DNA of 51,780 bases, from positions 10,838 to 62,617 of the forward strand of contig NZ_QAII01000176.1 of NCBI RefSeq assembly GCF_003060965.1. The letters are read 5' to 3'. Position 1 is the stretch's first letter, and each line of letters begins with the position of its first letter. The notes under the pieces were generated by a model that ran no database searches, was not told the DNA's origin, and saw only the letters and a program-made list of their open reading frames with translations. Origin of the DNA: Caulobacter sp. HMWF025 (lineage in GTDB: Bacteria > Pseudomonadota > Alphaproteobacteria > Caulobacterales > Caulobacteraceae). A program made the translations under genes and the position numbers. Below are positions 8,644 through 15,720 of the stretch, piece after piece.

Positions 8644-10071
8644 CTAGCGGATCGCCACGACCTGGGCGTCGTCCGTCACGATATAAACCATCGACCCGAC
8701 AGCGATCGGAGCCAGCAGCACCGGCGAACCGATCTTCAGCTTTTTCACCGTTTCACCGGTTTTCGGGTTCAGCGCGACGGCCTCTCCATCGCTGGACACT
8801 GTGATCAGGCGCCCCGAAGCGAGGATCGGGGTCGACCAGAGGCGCGGGTGCTTGGCGTACTTTTTCTTCTGCCCCTTGGTCAGGGCCAGACCCTCGTTGA
8901 GATCCCGGATCCAGTAGATCGCGCCCGTTTCACGGGCTGCACAAATCACCTGACCGGACTTGTCGACGACAAAGACCACGTCCCCGGCGGCCCAGGGGCT
9001 GGTGATCCCGGTGACAGGAAGGCTCCAGCGCGCCTGGCCGGTCCGCAGATCGGTGGCCGAGAACACGCCCGAATGGCTGACGGCGAACACGTCACCCTTG
9101 TAGATCACCGGCCGGCCCGGAATGTCGCGGATCTCTGACAGGGCATTGGTCCGGCTGGCGCGCGACAGGGCCTCGCTCCAGAGATCATTGCCGTTGGTGG
9201 TCCGCAGGGCGACCAGTTCGCCCGAAGCAAAGCCGGAAACGACCGTGTCGCCGCTGACCGCCGGGCTCGGCGCCGACAGGATGCGGGCCGGCTCGATCAG
9301 GGCCTGGTAGGTCCAGCCCGGCGTTCCCGTCGCGGCGGCATAGGTCAGAAGCTCGTTGTCGGTCGACACCACGAAAACCCGGCCGTCAACGACGGTCGGC
9401 GCCGCATGGATCGGGGTGGAGGTCGTCTGGCGCCAGCCTTCAGCCCCGGTGGCCGCATCGAGTTGCGCCACAAACCGGAAACCGGACGAAACATAGAGCT
9501 TGTTGTCCGGGCTGAGCGCCAGCCCCCCGCCGAAGCCGAGGCGGTCGTTCTTGACCCCGCCGATGCCGAAGAAGCCACCCTTGCCCGGACCGGCCGAAGG
9601 CCGCAGGTCCTTGCGCCAGTCCACCGAGCCGGTTTGCGTGCTCAGGGCAGCCACGGTGGACTCGCCGTCCATGACGTAGATCCGGTCCGCCGTCGCCACC
9701 GGCGGTGCCGTGACGTGGAACTTGCGGTTGCCCTTCTGACCGAAACCCTTGCGCCAGGCGATTTCGAAGGCCTTGGCGGCGTCGACATGCTCGACCGACT
9801 GCTCGGCATTGCCGCCGGGCAGGCGCCATTCCGTCTGCGGCGCTGGATCGGGCAGGAAGAAATCAGTTCCCTTGAGCGTCTCGGATGTCTCGACCTTCTG
9901 ATCGAAGGCGATAACCGAGATCCGCTGGCCCTGGGTCGCCGTCGCCTTGTCCTTCTCGGGCTTGTCGAAGGGGTTGAGCTTGGTGATCGTCGAACAACCG
10001 GTGATCGCGACCGAGGCCGACATCAGCGCGATCAACGCAACAGAACGCTTGGTGATCATGGAGCGGCTCAT
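8644..10071 (-). CDS. bamB: Outer membrane assembly lipoprotein BamB (PQQ-like beta-propeller)
   Basis: A 475-residue lipoprotein. The signal has a lipobox AITGC with the acylated Cys at residue 26. The body is a series of WD-like/PQQ-like blades such as GSVDWRKDL, TGAEGWRQ, GNDLWSE, GQARWSLPV and GAIYWIRDL. BamB is the propeller subunit of the BAM machine that inserts beta-barrel proteins into the outer membrane. An extra segment of about 60 residues lies between lipobox and first blade. The ATG overlaps the upstream yfgM-like stop by 4 bases (ATGA); ATG at 10059 is an alternative start. The neighbours match the yfgM-bamB-der order of E. coli. Confidence 0.9.
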   Translation of the reverse strand: MSRSMITKRSVALIALMSASVAITGCSTITKLNPFDKPEKDKATATQGQRISVIAFDQKVETSETLKGTDFFLPDPAPQTEWRLPGGNAEQSVEHVDAAKAFEIAWRKGFGQKGNRKFHVTAPPVATADRIYVMDGESTVAALSTQTGSVDWRKDLRPSAGPGKGGFFGIGGVKNDRLGFGGGLALSPDNKLYVSSGFRFVAQLDAATGAEGWRQTTSTPIHAAPTVVDGRVFVVSTDNELLTYAAATGTPGWTYQALIEPARILSAPSPAVSGDTVVSGFASGELVALRTTNGNDLWSEALSRASRTNALSEIRDIPGRPVIYKGDVFAVSHSGVFSATDLRTGQARWSLPVTGITSPWAAGDVVFVVDKSGQVICAARETGAIYWIRDLNEGLALTKGQKKKYAKHPRLWSTPILASGRLITVSSDGEAVALNPKTGETVKKLKIGSPVLLAPIAVGSMVYIVTDDAQVVAIR

Positions 10072-10814
10072 TGGGCGCCGTTAGGCGCGAGTTGCGGACC
10101 GGTAGGCATGCGGGGGGCCGGCGGCAGGGCGATCGAGGCCTTGACCGCGGCCGGGAGCGCCGTCGAACCGCCGGAGTCGATGACCTGCATCGCCGCCTGG
10201 GCGCGCTGGCGGACATCGTCCGAACTATTGTCGAGGAGATTGGCCAGGACCGAGAAGTCCTCGCGCGCGCCCTTGGCATCGCCGGCCTGCAGCTTGGCGA
10301 ACGCCAGGGCTTCCTTGGCCTTCACCCGATAGGGACTCTTTTCACCCGCCAACGGCGTCAGCCTCGCTTCGATTTCCTTGAAGGGGGCTGTGTCCATGAG
10401 CGCGAAGGCGGATTTGAGGCGGGCCAGATCGCCGAGGACCGGATCATCCGCAAGCTTGGCGGCCTCGTCGAAATAGGCCACCGCCTCGGCGGTCTTGCCT
10501 TCGTCAAGGCGAATGCCGCCCATGTGCATCAGGGCCAGGGCGCGGTAGCCGTGCGCACCGCCCTTGGCGACGGCCTGCATGGCCGGGAAGCCCTTGGCAA
10601 CGCCCTCGCGCCCCATGGTCTCCAGGGCAGCCTGGTAGGCTTCTGACGCCTTGTCCGCTTCGCGGGCCTGGTAGGACGTCCAGCCCCAGTAGGCTCCAAC
10701 GCCGATGACGACCGCAACCGTCGCAGCGCCGATCCACGGCAGCGCCTTCAGCGCGAGGGTCTTGTAACGGTCGGAGCGAAGCTGCTCTTCGACCTCGTCA
10801 AACACATCGACCAC
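10068..10814 (-). CDS. YfgM-like TPR membrane protein
   Basis: A single-pass membrane protein with a periplasmic helical repeat domain, of the YfgM type known as an ancillary SecYEG partner. I choose the GTG at 10814 because GGAG lies 8 bases upstream and the product begins VVDVFDEVEEQLRSDRYK, like the family; a longer frame to 10886 adds a Pro/Arg-rich stretch with no support. The membrane helix is about residues 26-45 (LPWIGAATVAVVIGVGAYW). The rest contains TPR-like AAKL/AYFDEAAKL units and ends in a Pro-rich tail. It overlaps bamB by 4 bases, so the two are coupled. Confidence 0.8.
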   Translation of the reverse strand: MVDVFDEVEEQLRSDRYKTLALKALPWIGAATVAVVIGVGAYWGWTSYQAREADKASEAYQAALETMGREGVAKGFPAMQAVAKGGAHGYRALALMHMGGIRLDEGKTAEAVAYFDEAAKLADDPVLGDLARLKSAFALMDTAPFKEIEARLTPLAGEKSPYRVKAKEALAFAKLQAGDAKGAREDFSVLANLLDNSSDDVRQRAQAAMQVIDSGGSTALPAAVKASIALPPAPRMPTGPQLAPNGAQ

Positions 10815-10994
10815 GAACGAGGCTCCGAAACGGGGCGCGGCGAACGCACCCCTTGCGCGCCGGCGCCGGACAACCGGCGGCGGCACAGGGTTTACAACAG
10901 AATGTGGCCAGCAAGGGGCCGCCGGCGCAGGCGGCGAACCTATAGCGTGTCCGGGCCTGCCGCAACGGCTCCAAAAGCCTGAAAACGCCCGACC

Positions 10995-11822
10995 CTAGCC
11001 CTTGCGGGCATAATAGGTCTCGGCCTCACCGGGGAAGGTCCGGGCCTTGACGTCGAGCGCATACTCCCGGGCGGCCCGCTCGATCTCGCCCTTCAGGTCG
11101 GCATAGCGGCGGACAAATTTCGGCGTCCAGTCAAACAGGCCCAGCATGTCGTCGGTCACCAGGATCTGGCCGTCGCAGCCTGCCGAGGCCCCAATCCCGA
11201 TCGTGGGCGGGGCGATCGCGGCCGTGATTTCGCGGGCCAGGCTCTCGGCCACGCCCTCGACCACAACGGCAAACGCTCCGGCATCAGCCGTGCGCCGGGC
11301 CTCGTCGAGGATCAGGGCCCGACCGGCCTCGTCCTTGCCCTTGGCCTTGAAGCCGCCGTCGACGAGCACGGCCTGGGGCCGCAGACCGACGTGACCCATG
11401 ACCGGCACGCCCCGCTTGGTCAGATATTCGATGGTGGCCGGAACCGTCGGACCGCTCTCGACCTTGACCGCCTGGGCCCCGGTTTCCTTCATGATCCGGA
11501 CGGCATTGGCATAGGCCTCCTCAACGGAGCCCTCATAGGAGCCGAACGGCATGTCGACCACGACCATGGCCTTGCGCGAGCCACGCATCACCGCCTGACC
11601 GTGGAGGATCATCATCTCCATCGTGACGCCGACAGTGTTGGGCAGGCCATGCACGACCATGCCGACCGAGTCGCCGACCAGCAGCAGGTCGCAGGCCTCG
11701 TCCAGCGCCGCCGCGACAGGCGCGGTATAGGCGGTGAGACAGACAATGGGCACACCGCTCTTGCGGGCGGCGATGTCGGGGGCTGCCAGACGGCGGACCA
11801 GGTCTTCACGATGCGAGGACAG
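10995..11822 (-). CDS. panB: 3-Methyl-2-oxobutanoate hydroxymethyltransferase, apparent CTG start
   Basis: PanB makes ketopantoate for pantothenate and CoA synthesis. Motifs: [21 protein letters not shown] (metal-binding Asp), [15 protein letters not shown] and [15 protein letters not shown] at 11753 would begin at VPIVCLTAY and cut off the first strand. The frame stays open upstream through [20 protein letters not shown], which looks like the normal PanB N-terminus. The only plausible start there is CTG at 11822, with AGGAG 7 bases upstream; no ATG, GTG or TTG occurs between it and the upstream in-frame TGA. That gives 275 residues, close to the 264 of E. coli PanB. Confidence 0.9.
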   Translation of the reverse strand: MSSHREDLVRRLAAPDIAARKSGVPIVCLTAYTAPVAAALDEACDLLLVGDSVGMVVHGLPNTVGVTMEMMILHGQAVMRGSRKAMVVVDMPFGSYEGSVEEAYANAVRIMKETGAQAVKVESGPTVPATIEYLTKRGVPVMGHVGLRPQAVLVDGGFKAKGKDEAGRALILDEARRTADAGAFAVVVEGVAESLAREITAAIAPPTIGIGASAGCDGQILVTDDMLGLFDWTPKFVRRYADLKGEIERAAREYALDVKARTFPGEAETYYARKG

Positions 11823-11906
11823 AACGGAGCTCCTGAACAGGCCGCCCCAGGGACGACGCGGCGCAGTTGTCTGTCAGAACGCGCCGCGCCGCAACATGAA
11901 CGATGA

Positions 11907-12287
11907 TCAGAATTCTTCCATGGCCCGGGTCACAGCAAATCCGATGGCCAGCACGGCCAGGCCGGCAGCCAGCCAGAGCGCTTCCCCACTGCCTGGAGTC
12001 ACCACCAGGTCGTTGAGCCTGTTCAAGGCTGCGCTCAGCTCGGACGACGCATCACGGGCACCGTCTCGCGACAGCACCTGCAGCTCGCTCGAGAAGCGGG
12101 TGGCCACGATCTGGACGGCAGCAAACAGCCCTGCGGCCACGCCGGCAGCCCCGATCAGCATGCGACGCAGGGCCCAGCCGCGATCCAGCTTGGCAGAGAT
12201 CTCCGCATTGAAGAGCTCTGCGTCAGGAAACGACGGTGCGTCGCTGAACAGGCGCACCAGCTGGGCTTCGAAATCGGGTTCAGCCAT
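11907..12287 (-). CDS. Small two-helix membrane protein, putative anti-sigma partner (copy 1)
   Basis: A 126-residue protein of unknown family. The ATG at 12287 has a perfect AGGAGG seven bases upstream and overlaps the end of the ECF sigma gene by 8 bases. A cytoplasmic N-terminal part (EAQLVRLFSDAPSFPDAELFNAEI) is followed by a membrane helix about 45-65, a loop with a long helix, and a second helix about 100-120. The N-terminal pattern L-x-x-F/L-S-[ED]-A-P-x-x-P-x-x-x-L-F-x-A-E is shared with the 96-residue protein at 13371-13661, which also directly follows an ECF sigma gene. Position and topology suggest a membrane anti-sigma factor; no zinc or RsgI/RskA motif is visible. Confidence 0.7.
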   Translation of the reverse strand: MAEPDFEAQLVRLFSDAPSFPDAELFNAEISAKLDRGWALRRMLIGAAGVAAGLFAAVQIVATRFSSELQVLSRDGARDASSELSAALNRLNDLVVTPGSGEALWLAAGLAVLAIGFAVTRAMEEF

Positions 12288-12852
12288 GAGCTTCCCTCCT
12301 CGCGCCTTCCGGCGGTTGGGCCAGTCTGACCCTGAGTTTATCCAAACCACGTTTGACATGGGATTTCACCGTGCCGATCGGGATGTTCAAGGCCTCGGCG
12401 ACCTCGGCGTGGGACCAGTCGCCCCCGTAGCAGAGCGAAACCGAAAGCCGCTCGCCCCGGGAGAGGCTCTTGAGGGCCTCGTCCAGATCGATGCGATTGG
12501 CCGTCCGGGGCTCATTGAGGGCCGCAGGATCGTCGCCGTCCTGGGCTGCATCCGTGAACACCAGTCGCGCCTCTCGCTTGACCCGGCGCAGATAGAGCCT
12601 CGCGGCAATCCGCTTGATCCATCCGGCGAAAGCGCCCTCGCCCCGGTACTCTGCCACCTGCTCGAAGCCGGCCAGGAACGCGTCCTGGGCCAGGTCATCG
12701 GCCGTGGTCGAGTCCGCGCCCATCCGGCGCAGCAGACCCCGAACCGAGGAGCCATGCCGCCGGACCAGTTCACCATAGGCCCGGCGGTCGCCCGCCGCCG
12801 CAAGGGCGGCGAGTTCCACGTCGTGACCCGTCGGTGATCGATCGCTGGTCAT
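12280..12852 (-). CDS. ECF-type RNA polymerase sigma factor (copy 1)
   Basis: A 190-residue sigma-70 family protein with only regions 2 and 4. Region 2 spans about residues 25-95 (ADDLAQDAFLAGFEQ, then FAGWIKRIAARLYLRRVKR) and region 4 about 120-175, with the helix-turn-helix WSHAEVAEALNIPIGTVKSHVKRG. This marks a group IV (ECF) factor that would direct RNA polymerase to a small stress regulon. It follows the DUF6249-like gene by 26 bases and overlaps its putative anti-sigma gene by 8 bases. The likely promoter is P3 at 13329-13358. I cannot assign it to a numbered ECF group. Confidence 0.9.
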   Translation of the reverse strand: MTSDRSPTGHDVELAALAAAGDRRAYGELVRRHGSSVRGLLRRMGADSTTADDLAQDAFLAGFEQVAEYRGEGAFAGWIKRIAARLYLRRVKREARLVFTDAAQDGDDPAALNEPRTANRIDLDEALKSLSRGERLSVSLCYGGDWSHAEVAEALNIPIGTVKSHVKRGLDKLRVRLAQPPEGARREAHG

Positions 12853-12878
12853 GGTTGCCCCTCCCCCGAAAGCCGATC

Positions 12879-13262
12879 TCAGACCGGCTTGGGCTTGTTC
12901 GGGTTGAAGAAGCTGAGGGCGATGAAGGCCAGGCCAATCACGACCGGGATGGCGGCAAAGCCCATCGAGGGGAAGTGGAAGTCGTGCTTGTCGAAGCTGA
13001 CGAAGAAGCCGAACAGCCCGATGCCGATGCCGACCGCCAGCCAGATCACACCCGCGCGCATGTCGCTCAGCGAGGTAGGCGGAACCTTGACGCTGCGGGT
13101 CAGGGCTTCGATGACTTCAGCCGGGACCGGCTGACCCTTGTCGATCGCGGCGCGCAGAGTCGCCTGCATTTCGAGACGTTCGCGGCTCTTCAGCCAGATC
13201 GGCACGATAACGATCGCGCCGATGACAAAGAACATGATGATCGGGATCCAGACCTCATCCAT
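12879..13262 (-). CDS. DUF6249-like membrane protein
   Basis: A 127-residue protein with a membrane helix at about 5-23 (WIPIIMFFVIGAIVIVPIWL), a short cytoplasmic segment with charged helix SRERLEMQATLRAAIDKGQ, and two more helices at about 72-90 and 100-120. It resembles proteins annotated DUF6249 in Caulobacterales and Sphingomonadales, often found next to ECF sigma genes; this is recall, not a search. AGGAG lies 9 bases upstream of the ATG. It is first in a unit with ECF copy 1 and its membrane partner, behind promoter P3. It could be a sensor or modulator of the sigma system. Confidence 0.75.
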   Translation of the reverse strand: MDEVWIPIIMFFVIGAIVIVPIWLKSRERLEMQATLRAAIDKGQPVPAEVIEALTRSVKVPPTSLSDMRAGVIWLAVGIGIGLFGFFVSFDKHDFHFPSMGFAAIPVVIGLAFIALSFFNPNKPKPV

Positions 13263-13328
13263 GACGAAACTCCTTTTGGTGGGCGCGCCCCCGTGAGCGC
13301 CGCCTTCTGATGATAAGAGGCATCGGGG

Positions 13329-13358
13329 ATGGCGTTTGGAGGCGCCTGCCGGGATGAA
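13329..13358 (-). promoter_or_regulatory. Candidate ECF promoter P3 (DUF6249-sigma 1 unit)
   Basis: On the minus strand TTCATCC (13358-13352), 17 bases, then CGCCAT (13334-13329). The same CATCC-N17-CGNC arrangement occurs at P1 and P2 of this locus. It is 66 bases upstream of the DUF6249-like start. It is the most divergent of the three copies, so confidence is moderate. Confidence 0.5.
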
Positions 13359-13370
13359 ACTTTCGTAAGG

Positions 13371-13661
13371 CTAGGCCTGGTCCACCGGTCGGCCGACCAG
13401 CATGGCTGTTGCAAGGACCAGAGCCAGGATTCCGCCGACTGGAACCAGGGCCGGGGCCAGGGCCGCCACCGCCAGATCCAGGACCGGCGCGCAGGCCCAC
13501 AGCACGGCGCTTGCCGCCAGGGCCGCAGCGCCTGCGGTCAACAGTCTGTCGACCAGCACCCTGCGCTCAACAGCCTCCATGACTTCGGCGACGAACAGGT
13601 CGCCCGACGGCGACGCCGGGGCTTCGGACAGAAAGGCGGCCAAACGATCATCGGTTGTCAT
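13371..13661 (-). CDS. Small membrane protein, putative anti-sigma partner (copy 2)
   Basis: A 96-residue protein whose ATG overlaps the stop of the second ECF sigma gene by 4 bases. The N-terminal 45 residues (LAAFLSEAPASPSGDLFVAEV, then MEAVERR) are polar and match the copy 1 pattern; the rest is two hydrophobic helices separated by a short turn. It is 30 residues shorter than copy 1, lacking the long helical loop between the membrane segments. An anti-sigma role is inferred from overlap with the sigma gene, co-duplication and topology. Confidence 0.7.
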   Translation of the reverse strand: MTTDDRLAAFLSEAPASPSGDLFVAEVMEAVERRVLVDRLLTAGAAALAASAVLWACAPVLDLAVAALAPALVPVGGILALVLATAMLVGRPVDQA

Positions 13662-14173
13662 GACGCTTCTCCCAGGACCGACAGCAGTCTCTCACGACCG
13701 CGCGTGACATGCGACTTCACAGTTCCCAGAGGCAGGTCCAGCACCTGGGAGACTTCGGCGTGCGACCAGCCCTGGCCCAGACAGAGGGTCACACAGGCCC
13801 GCTGGTCCTCCGGCAGGGTCAGCAGGGCTGCCTCGAGGGCCATGCGGTCCTCGGCCCCGACCGATCCCACAGCCTCCTGGGCCTCAAGCTCGCGCCAGGC
13901 CTCGTCCCGCTGCGACGACCGCCGGGCCGCCCGCCGCTGGTCCAGCGCCTTGCGCCAGGCGATGCCATAGAGCCAGGCCCGAAAGCCTTCGTCGGCCCGC
14001 AGCCGCCCCAGACTCGTCCAGGCCGCCACGAAGGCCTCCTGGGCGATGTCATCGGCATCCGTCCAGCCGCTCTTGCGCAGAAAGCCCCTGAGAGGCTTTT
14101 CGTGCAGGGCGACCAGCCGGGCGAACGCCGCCTGGGACCCACCACGCGCCGCCCTGACGAGCGGCGCCTCCAT
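13658..14173 (-). CDS. ECF-type RNA polymerase sigma factor (copy 2)
   Basis: A 171-residue group IV sigma factor. Region 2 includes DADDIAQEAFVAAWTSLGRL and FRAWLYGIAWRKALDQRR; region 4 includes ACVTLCLGQGWSHAEVSQVLDLPLGT read as two pieces (ACVTLCLGQGWSHAEV, SQVLDLPLGTVKSHV) and RGRERLL. The region 4 helix is similar to that of copy 1 (WSHAEV followed by GTVKSHV and RG), so the two may read overlapping promoter sets. Its ATG shares one base with the stop of the 140-residue membrane protein gene upstream (TGATG). The promoter for this unit is most likely P2. Confidence 0.9.
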   Translation of the reverse strand: MEAPLVRAARGGSQAAFARLVALHEKPLRGFLRKSGWTDADDIAQEAFVAAWTSLGRLRADEGFRAWLYGIAWRKALDQRRAARRSSQRDEAWRELEAQEAVGSVGAEDRMALEAALLTLPEDQRACVTLCLGQGWSHAEVSQVLDLPLGTVKSHVTRGRERLLSVLGEAS

Positions 14174-14595
14174 CAGATTTTCGGCCCACGGCCGACCAGC
14201 AGCGACACCAGTGAGGCGAGCCCGAGGGCCCCCATCACGAAGGCGACGATCGTGAAGGCCTCACCGGCTCCGTAGAGATCGGTCACGGCCGCATAGGTAA
14301 AGCCGGCGCAGAGCGCGCCAAACAGGACGGCACGATAGACGGGGTGCTCCTCGCGATAGCGGCGGCGATACCGGCGCGGAACGCGGCCCGAGCTGTCTTC
14401 GTCCTCTTCATTCCAGCGCTTGTTGAGCCGGGCCACCAGTTCCGGCGGCGGCTCCCGACCACTCGCCGCATAGGACTTCAGCAGGTCGAGCGTATCGCGA
14501 TTGGCCCGGTAGGAGAGCCAGCTTTGAAAACCACCGAACACGAACCAGCTCAGTGGAAAGATCAGCCACCAGTACGAACGAAACAGGTCTTCCAT
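14173..14595 (-). CDS. WWL-FPLSWF membrane protein, long paralog
   Basis: A 140-residue protein of unknown family. It begins with LFRSYWWLIFPLSWFVFGG, a short hydrophobic anchor, then an amphipathic part ending RDTLDLLKSYAASGREPPPE and LVARLNKRW. A strongly charged stretch (residues about 62-85, GRVPRRYRRRYREEH) is followed by two further membrane helices. GAGGGGG lies 7 bases before the ATG. The first about 55 residues are a clear paralog of the 60-residue protein at 14705-14887. It is coupled to ECF sigma copy 2 (TGATG). The RDTLDLL and PPELVARLN segment might be a binding surface. Confidence 0.75.
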   Translation of the reverse strand: MEDLFRSYWWLIFPLSWFVFGGFQSWLSYRANRDTLDLLKSYAASGREPPPELVARLNKRWNEEDEDSSGRVPRRYRRRYREEHPVYRAVLFGALCAGFTYAAVTDLYGAGEAFTIVAFVMGALGLASLVSLLVGRGPKI

Positions 14596-14643
14596 GACAT
14601 TGCCCCCTCAAAGGCCAGCGCGAGCAGTGCGCGCTCTGGGTGT

Positions 14644-14673
14644 TAGTCGCCGCCGGAGCATCGACTGGATGCA
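14644..14673 (-). promoter_or_regulatory. Candidate ECF promoter P2
   Basis: On the minus strand TGCATCC (14673-14667), 17 bases, then CGACTA (14649-14644) followed by AC. It shares CTGCATCCA, the CGGCGGCG end of the spacer and CTAAC with P1. It lies 48 bases upstream of the 140-residue protein start. CGNC-type -10 elements are typical for ECF sigma factors. Confidence 0.65.
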
Positions 14674-14704
14674 GGCCGCGAGAAGAAATGCAGACGGTGA
14701 TCGA

Positions 14705-14887
14705 TCAGGCGCGGTTCAGGCGCGCCATCAGTTCGGGCGGTGCCTCGCGCCCATGGCGGACATAGGTCTGGACAAGGTCCAGGGTGTCGCGACGGACCTT
14801 GTGCGACAGCCAGGCGCGCAAACCGGCCATGGCGAACCAGCTCAGCGGGAAAGCCAACCACCAGAAATCGCGGAACAGCGCCAGCAT
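14705..14887 (-). CDS. WWL-FPLSWF membrane protein, short paralog
   Basis: A 60-residue protein. I start it at ATG 14887 with GGAGA 7 bases upstream. The sequence LFRDFWWLAFPLSWFAMAG then RDTLDLVQTYVRHGREAPPE and LMARLNRA aligns almost without gaps to residues 1-56 of the 140-residue neighbour, and then stops. It therefore has only one membrane helix plus the conserved amphipathic segment. It is first in the locus, driven by P1 inside the end of the HAD gene. A partial tandem duplication, retained as a small open frame with its own ribosome site. Confidence 0.75.
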   Translation of the reverse strand: MLALFRDFWWLAFPLSWFAMAGLRAWLSHKVRRDTLDLVQTYVRHGREAPPELMARLNRA

Positions 14888-14932
14888 CGTCTTGTCTCCA
14901 GTGCGGTGCCCCATGGCCCCGTCTTCTGAAGG

Positions 14933-15601
14933 TTAGACGCCGCCGACCGGCGCGGTGGATGCAGTGAGATGCGAAATAATTTCGGCCGGTGATTCAAATA
15001 CGATGGTCGGGCCGTGCTCGACCAGGATCGAGCGCTTGGCCGCGCCCCAGGTCACGGCACCGCTGGCCAGTCCAATGACCCGCGCCGCTTCAATGTCGCG
15101 GGTTTCATCGCCGATGCAGATGACCCGGTCCCGGGACGGGAGACCGGACGTCACCTTGCGGAACTTGCGGGCCTTGCCAAACAGCGACGCCCCGCAGGAG
15201 AACTGCTCGATCAGCCCCGACAGATCCGGGCCGAGGACCGCCCGAATGGTCTTCTCGCTGTTGGAGCTGACAACCGCCAACCGCAGGCCGGCTGCATGCA
15301 AGGCCTGCAGCATACCGGGTGTTTCGGGGAACAGCGGGATCGAAGCCGTGTCAGCCTGCATCAGCTTTTTACCGTGGGCTGCGATCATCGGCAGCTTCCA
15401 GGGCGAAATACCCAGATAGCGGATCACTTCCCGCGTGCTACGGCCCCGCAGCATATCGATCTCTTCGTCGGTGACCGTCTTGAACCCGAACCGGCGCGCC
15501 ATCGGATTGATGGCACCGATCATCCAGGCGGCGCTGTCGGCCAGCGTGCCGTCGAAGTCAAAGATGACCATGTCGTACGACGGGACGGGATGGGCTCCCA
15601 C
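14933..15601 (-). CDS. HAD family hydrolase
   Basis: A 222-residue haloacid dehalogenase-type phosphatase. Motif I is DFDGTLADS (nucleophile Asp near residue 15), motif II is VVSSNS, a conserved Lys lies around KARKFRKV, and motif III/IV is ICIGDETRDIEAA. The cap insertion after motif I (residues about 25-90) is the C1 type of phosphoglycolate phosphatase-like enzymes. The GTG at 15601 has AGGA 8 bases upstream; ATG at 15571 would start one residue before VIFDFDG and is possible. Substrate not predictable. Its 3' end contains promoter P1 of the sigma locus. Confidence 0.85.
   Translation of the reverse strand: MGAHPVPSYDMVIFDFDGTLADSAAWMIGAINPMARRFGFKTVTDEEIDMLRGRSTREVIRYLGISPWKLPMIAAHGKKLMQADTASIPLFPETPGMLQALHAAGLRLAVVSSNSEKTIRAVLGPDLSGLIEQFSCGASLFGKARKFRKVTSGLPSRDRVICIGDETRDIEAARVIGLASGAVTWGAAKRSILVEHGPTIVFESPAEIISHLTASTAPVGGV
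14934..14963 (-). promoter_or_regulatory. Candidate ECF promoter P1
   Basis: On the minus strand TGCATCC (14963-14957), 17 bases, then CGTCTA (14939-14934) followed by AC. It lies within the last codons of the HAD hydrolase gene, 46 bases upstream of the 60-residue protein start. The CGTC -10 core is the classic ECF form. It shares both elements and spacing with P2. Confidence 0.65.
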
Positions 15602-15720
15602 GCGATGTTTCCTGCGCTCTTTGGTCTGAACTGGCCGGGCGTCGGCGGAATTAGCCCAACCTTACCCTGTTTGTCGCGCGAAACCGGGAGGCCGCGCAAA
15701 TTGAAGACGGTGACCGGGCT

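Noticed and set aside
7174..9138. 654-codon open frame on the plus strand across der and bamB
   Set aside because: It is antisense to two certain genes; long shadow frames are expected in very GC-rich coding DNA, and the product has no family features.
12540..12570. Another TGCATCC on the plus strand inside the sigma 1 gene
   Set aside because: It lies in coding sequence on the opposite strand with no CGNC at 17 bases and no gene behind it.
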